The translations under genes were made by a program, and so were the position numbers. Below the pieces are notes generated by a model. The model ran no database searches, had not been told where the DNA came from, and worked only from the letters and a program-made list of their open reading frames with translations. From an uncultured Lachnospiraceae bacterium (lineage in GTDB: Bacteria > Bacillota_A > Clostridia > Lachnospirales > Lachnospiraceae), in the NCBI GenBank assembly GCA_946621895.1, contig CAMOOZ010000079.1, positions 1 to 5,174 of the forward strand: a stretch of DNA of 5,174 nucleotides, written 5' to 3'. The number at the start of each line of letters is the position of its first letter. Position 1 is the stretch's first letter. Positions 4,628 through 5,174 of this stretch are shown one piece after another.

Positions 4628-5174
4628 TCACACCCTTGCCGTCACGATCGTAAACGCGCACCAGACAAGCAGGATCGCCATCGCTGCGTTGATCTGACGG
4701 TAGAAGCGGGAATAGGCGGGGCGCAGCATGGAACCGAGAAGCGCCCAGACCAGGTTTCCGGTGCCGCAGCAGAGGGTCATGGATACGGCAAAGAGAGGAA
4801 TCAGGATAAACTGCGGGAAGAAAACTCCCGCCGAAAGGAAATAGCCGGGATAGGCTGCCAGTCCGAGCATCAGCACCTTCACATTTAAAAACTGAAGCAG
4901 AAATCCCTCCTTAAAGCACGGAAGCTTTTCCGCGCCGGCTTCGCCCGCATTGTCAGCAGGCGGCTTTCTGAGCAGGGTCTTTACGGCCAGATACAGGATA
5001 TAGGCAGCTCCCGCATATTTAAAGACCGGCACGATCGTCGGCAAAAGAGCGCTTAAAAACCCCATAAAGGCGGCGGATATGCTCATGACGGCGATAAGCC
5101 CCGTCCAGATCCCGGCGATCAGCGGGAGGCATTTCCGGAAGCCGCTCCTGCCGGAGATGCTCATCAGCAGCACA
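4628..5174 (-). CDS. LysE/RhtB-family amino-acid exporter, EamB-like (N-terminus outside window)
   Basis: This is a membrane exporter of the LysE/RhtB superfamily, whose members expel amino acids or their derivatives using the proton gradient. About 181 residues are visible, and the frame is still open at the window edge. From alignment with remembered E. coli EamB (195 aa, cysteine/O-acetylserine exporter), roughly 25 N-terminal residues including the usual PGPNN motif are missing. Matching landmarks are LMS..SGFRK near residues 3-14, KYAGAAYILYLAVKTLL (52-68), LLQFLNVKVL (92-101, compare LQFVNVK in EamB), GTGNLVWALLG (137-147) and YRQINAAMAILLVWCAF (158-174). NVK in place of the more common NPK and the C-terminal pattern favour an EamB-like subgroup, but the substrate is inferred. 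The GTG at 5173 is an edge artefact, not the start. It precedes the TRAP operon on the same strand, with a 120-base gap and no clear terminator. Confidence 0.9.
   Translation of the reverse strand, partial: VLLMSISGRSGFRKCLPLIAGIWTGLIAVMSISAAFMGFLSALLPTIVPVFKYAGAAYILYLAVKTLLRKPPADNAGEAGAEKLPCFKEGFLLQFLNVKVLMLGLAAYPGYFLSAGVFFPQFILIPLFAVSMTLCCGTGNLVWALLGSMLRPAYSRFYRQINAAMAILLVWCAFTIVTARV

Overview
The window reads as a piece of a Clostridia chromosome, most likely a Lachnospiraceae-type bacterium. This is inferred from AGGAGG-type ribosome binding sites combined with moderately GC-rich codon use, a double-glycine peptide leader, and a lipoprotein-type TRAP binding protein. It is not proven by any marker gene. 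No rRNA, tRNA, CRISPR array, insertion sequence or prophage gene is visible.

Left part (about 1-1075, + strand). The first 111 bases are the 3' end of a gene whose C-terminus resembles the AAA-ATPase-like/PD-(D/E)XK proteins common in Clostridia. It is followed by a 167-residue basic protein that I do not recognise and that lacks a convincing ribosome binding site. Next comes a small gene (768-1025) whose product starts with a textbook double-glycine leader (MKKLDDSALEQINGG) followed by a 70-residue cysteine-free core. It ends in a strong intrinsic terminator. The usual peptidase-exporter (PCAT/ABC) and modification enzymes are not in the window, so this is an orphan secreted-peptide candidate and the most interesting item here.

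Middle and right part (about 1100-4605, - strand). A complete tripartite TRAP transporter is encoded in the order dctQ (small membrane subunit), dctM (large membrane subunit), dctP (extracytoplasmic solute-binding lipoprotein). A near-consensus sigma-A promoter (TTGACG, 18 bases, TATAAT) lies just upstream of dctQ. dctQ and dctM overlap by ATGA. dctP is separated from dctM by 343 bases that hold several stem-loops but no gene I trust. Together the three proteins would import an organic acid or similar small anion, driven by an ion gradient; the substrate cannot be read from sequence. The TRAP genes converge on the peptide gene, and a 54-base imperfect palindrome lies between them.

Right edge (4628-5174, - strand). 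A LysE/RhtB-family exporter, most like the cysteine/O-acetylserine exporter EamB, is cut at its N-terminus by the window edge. It lies upstream of the TRAP genes in the same direction, but they appear to have their own promoter.
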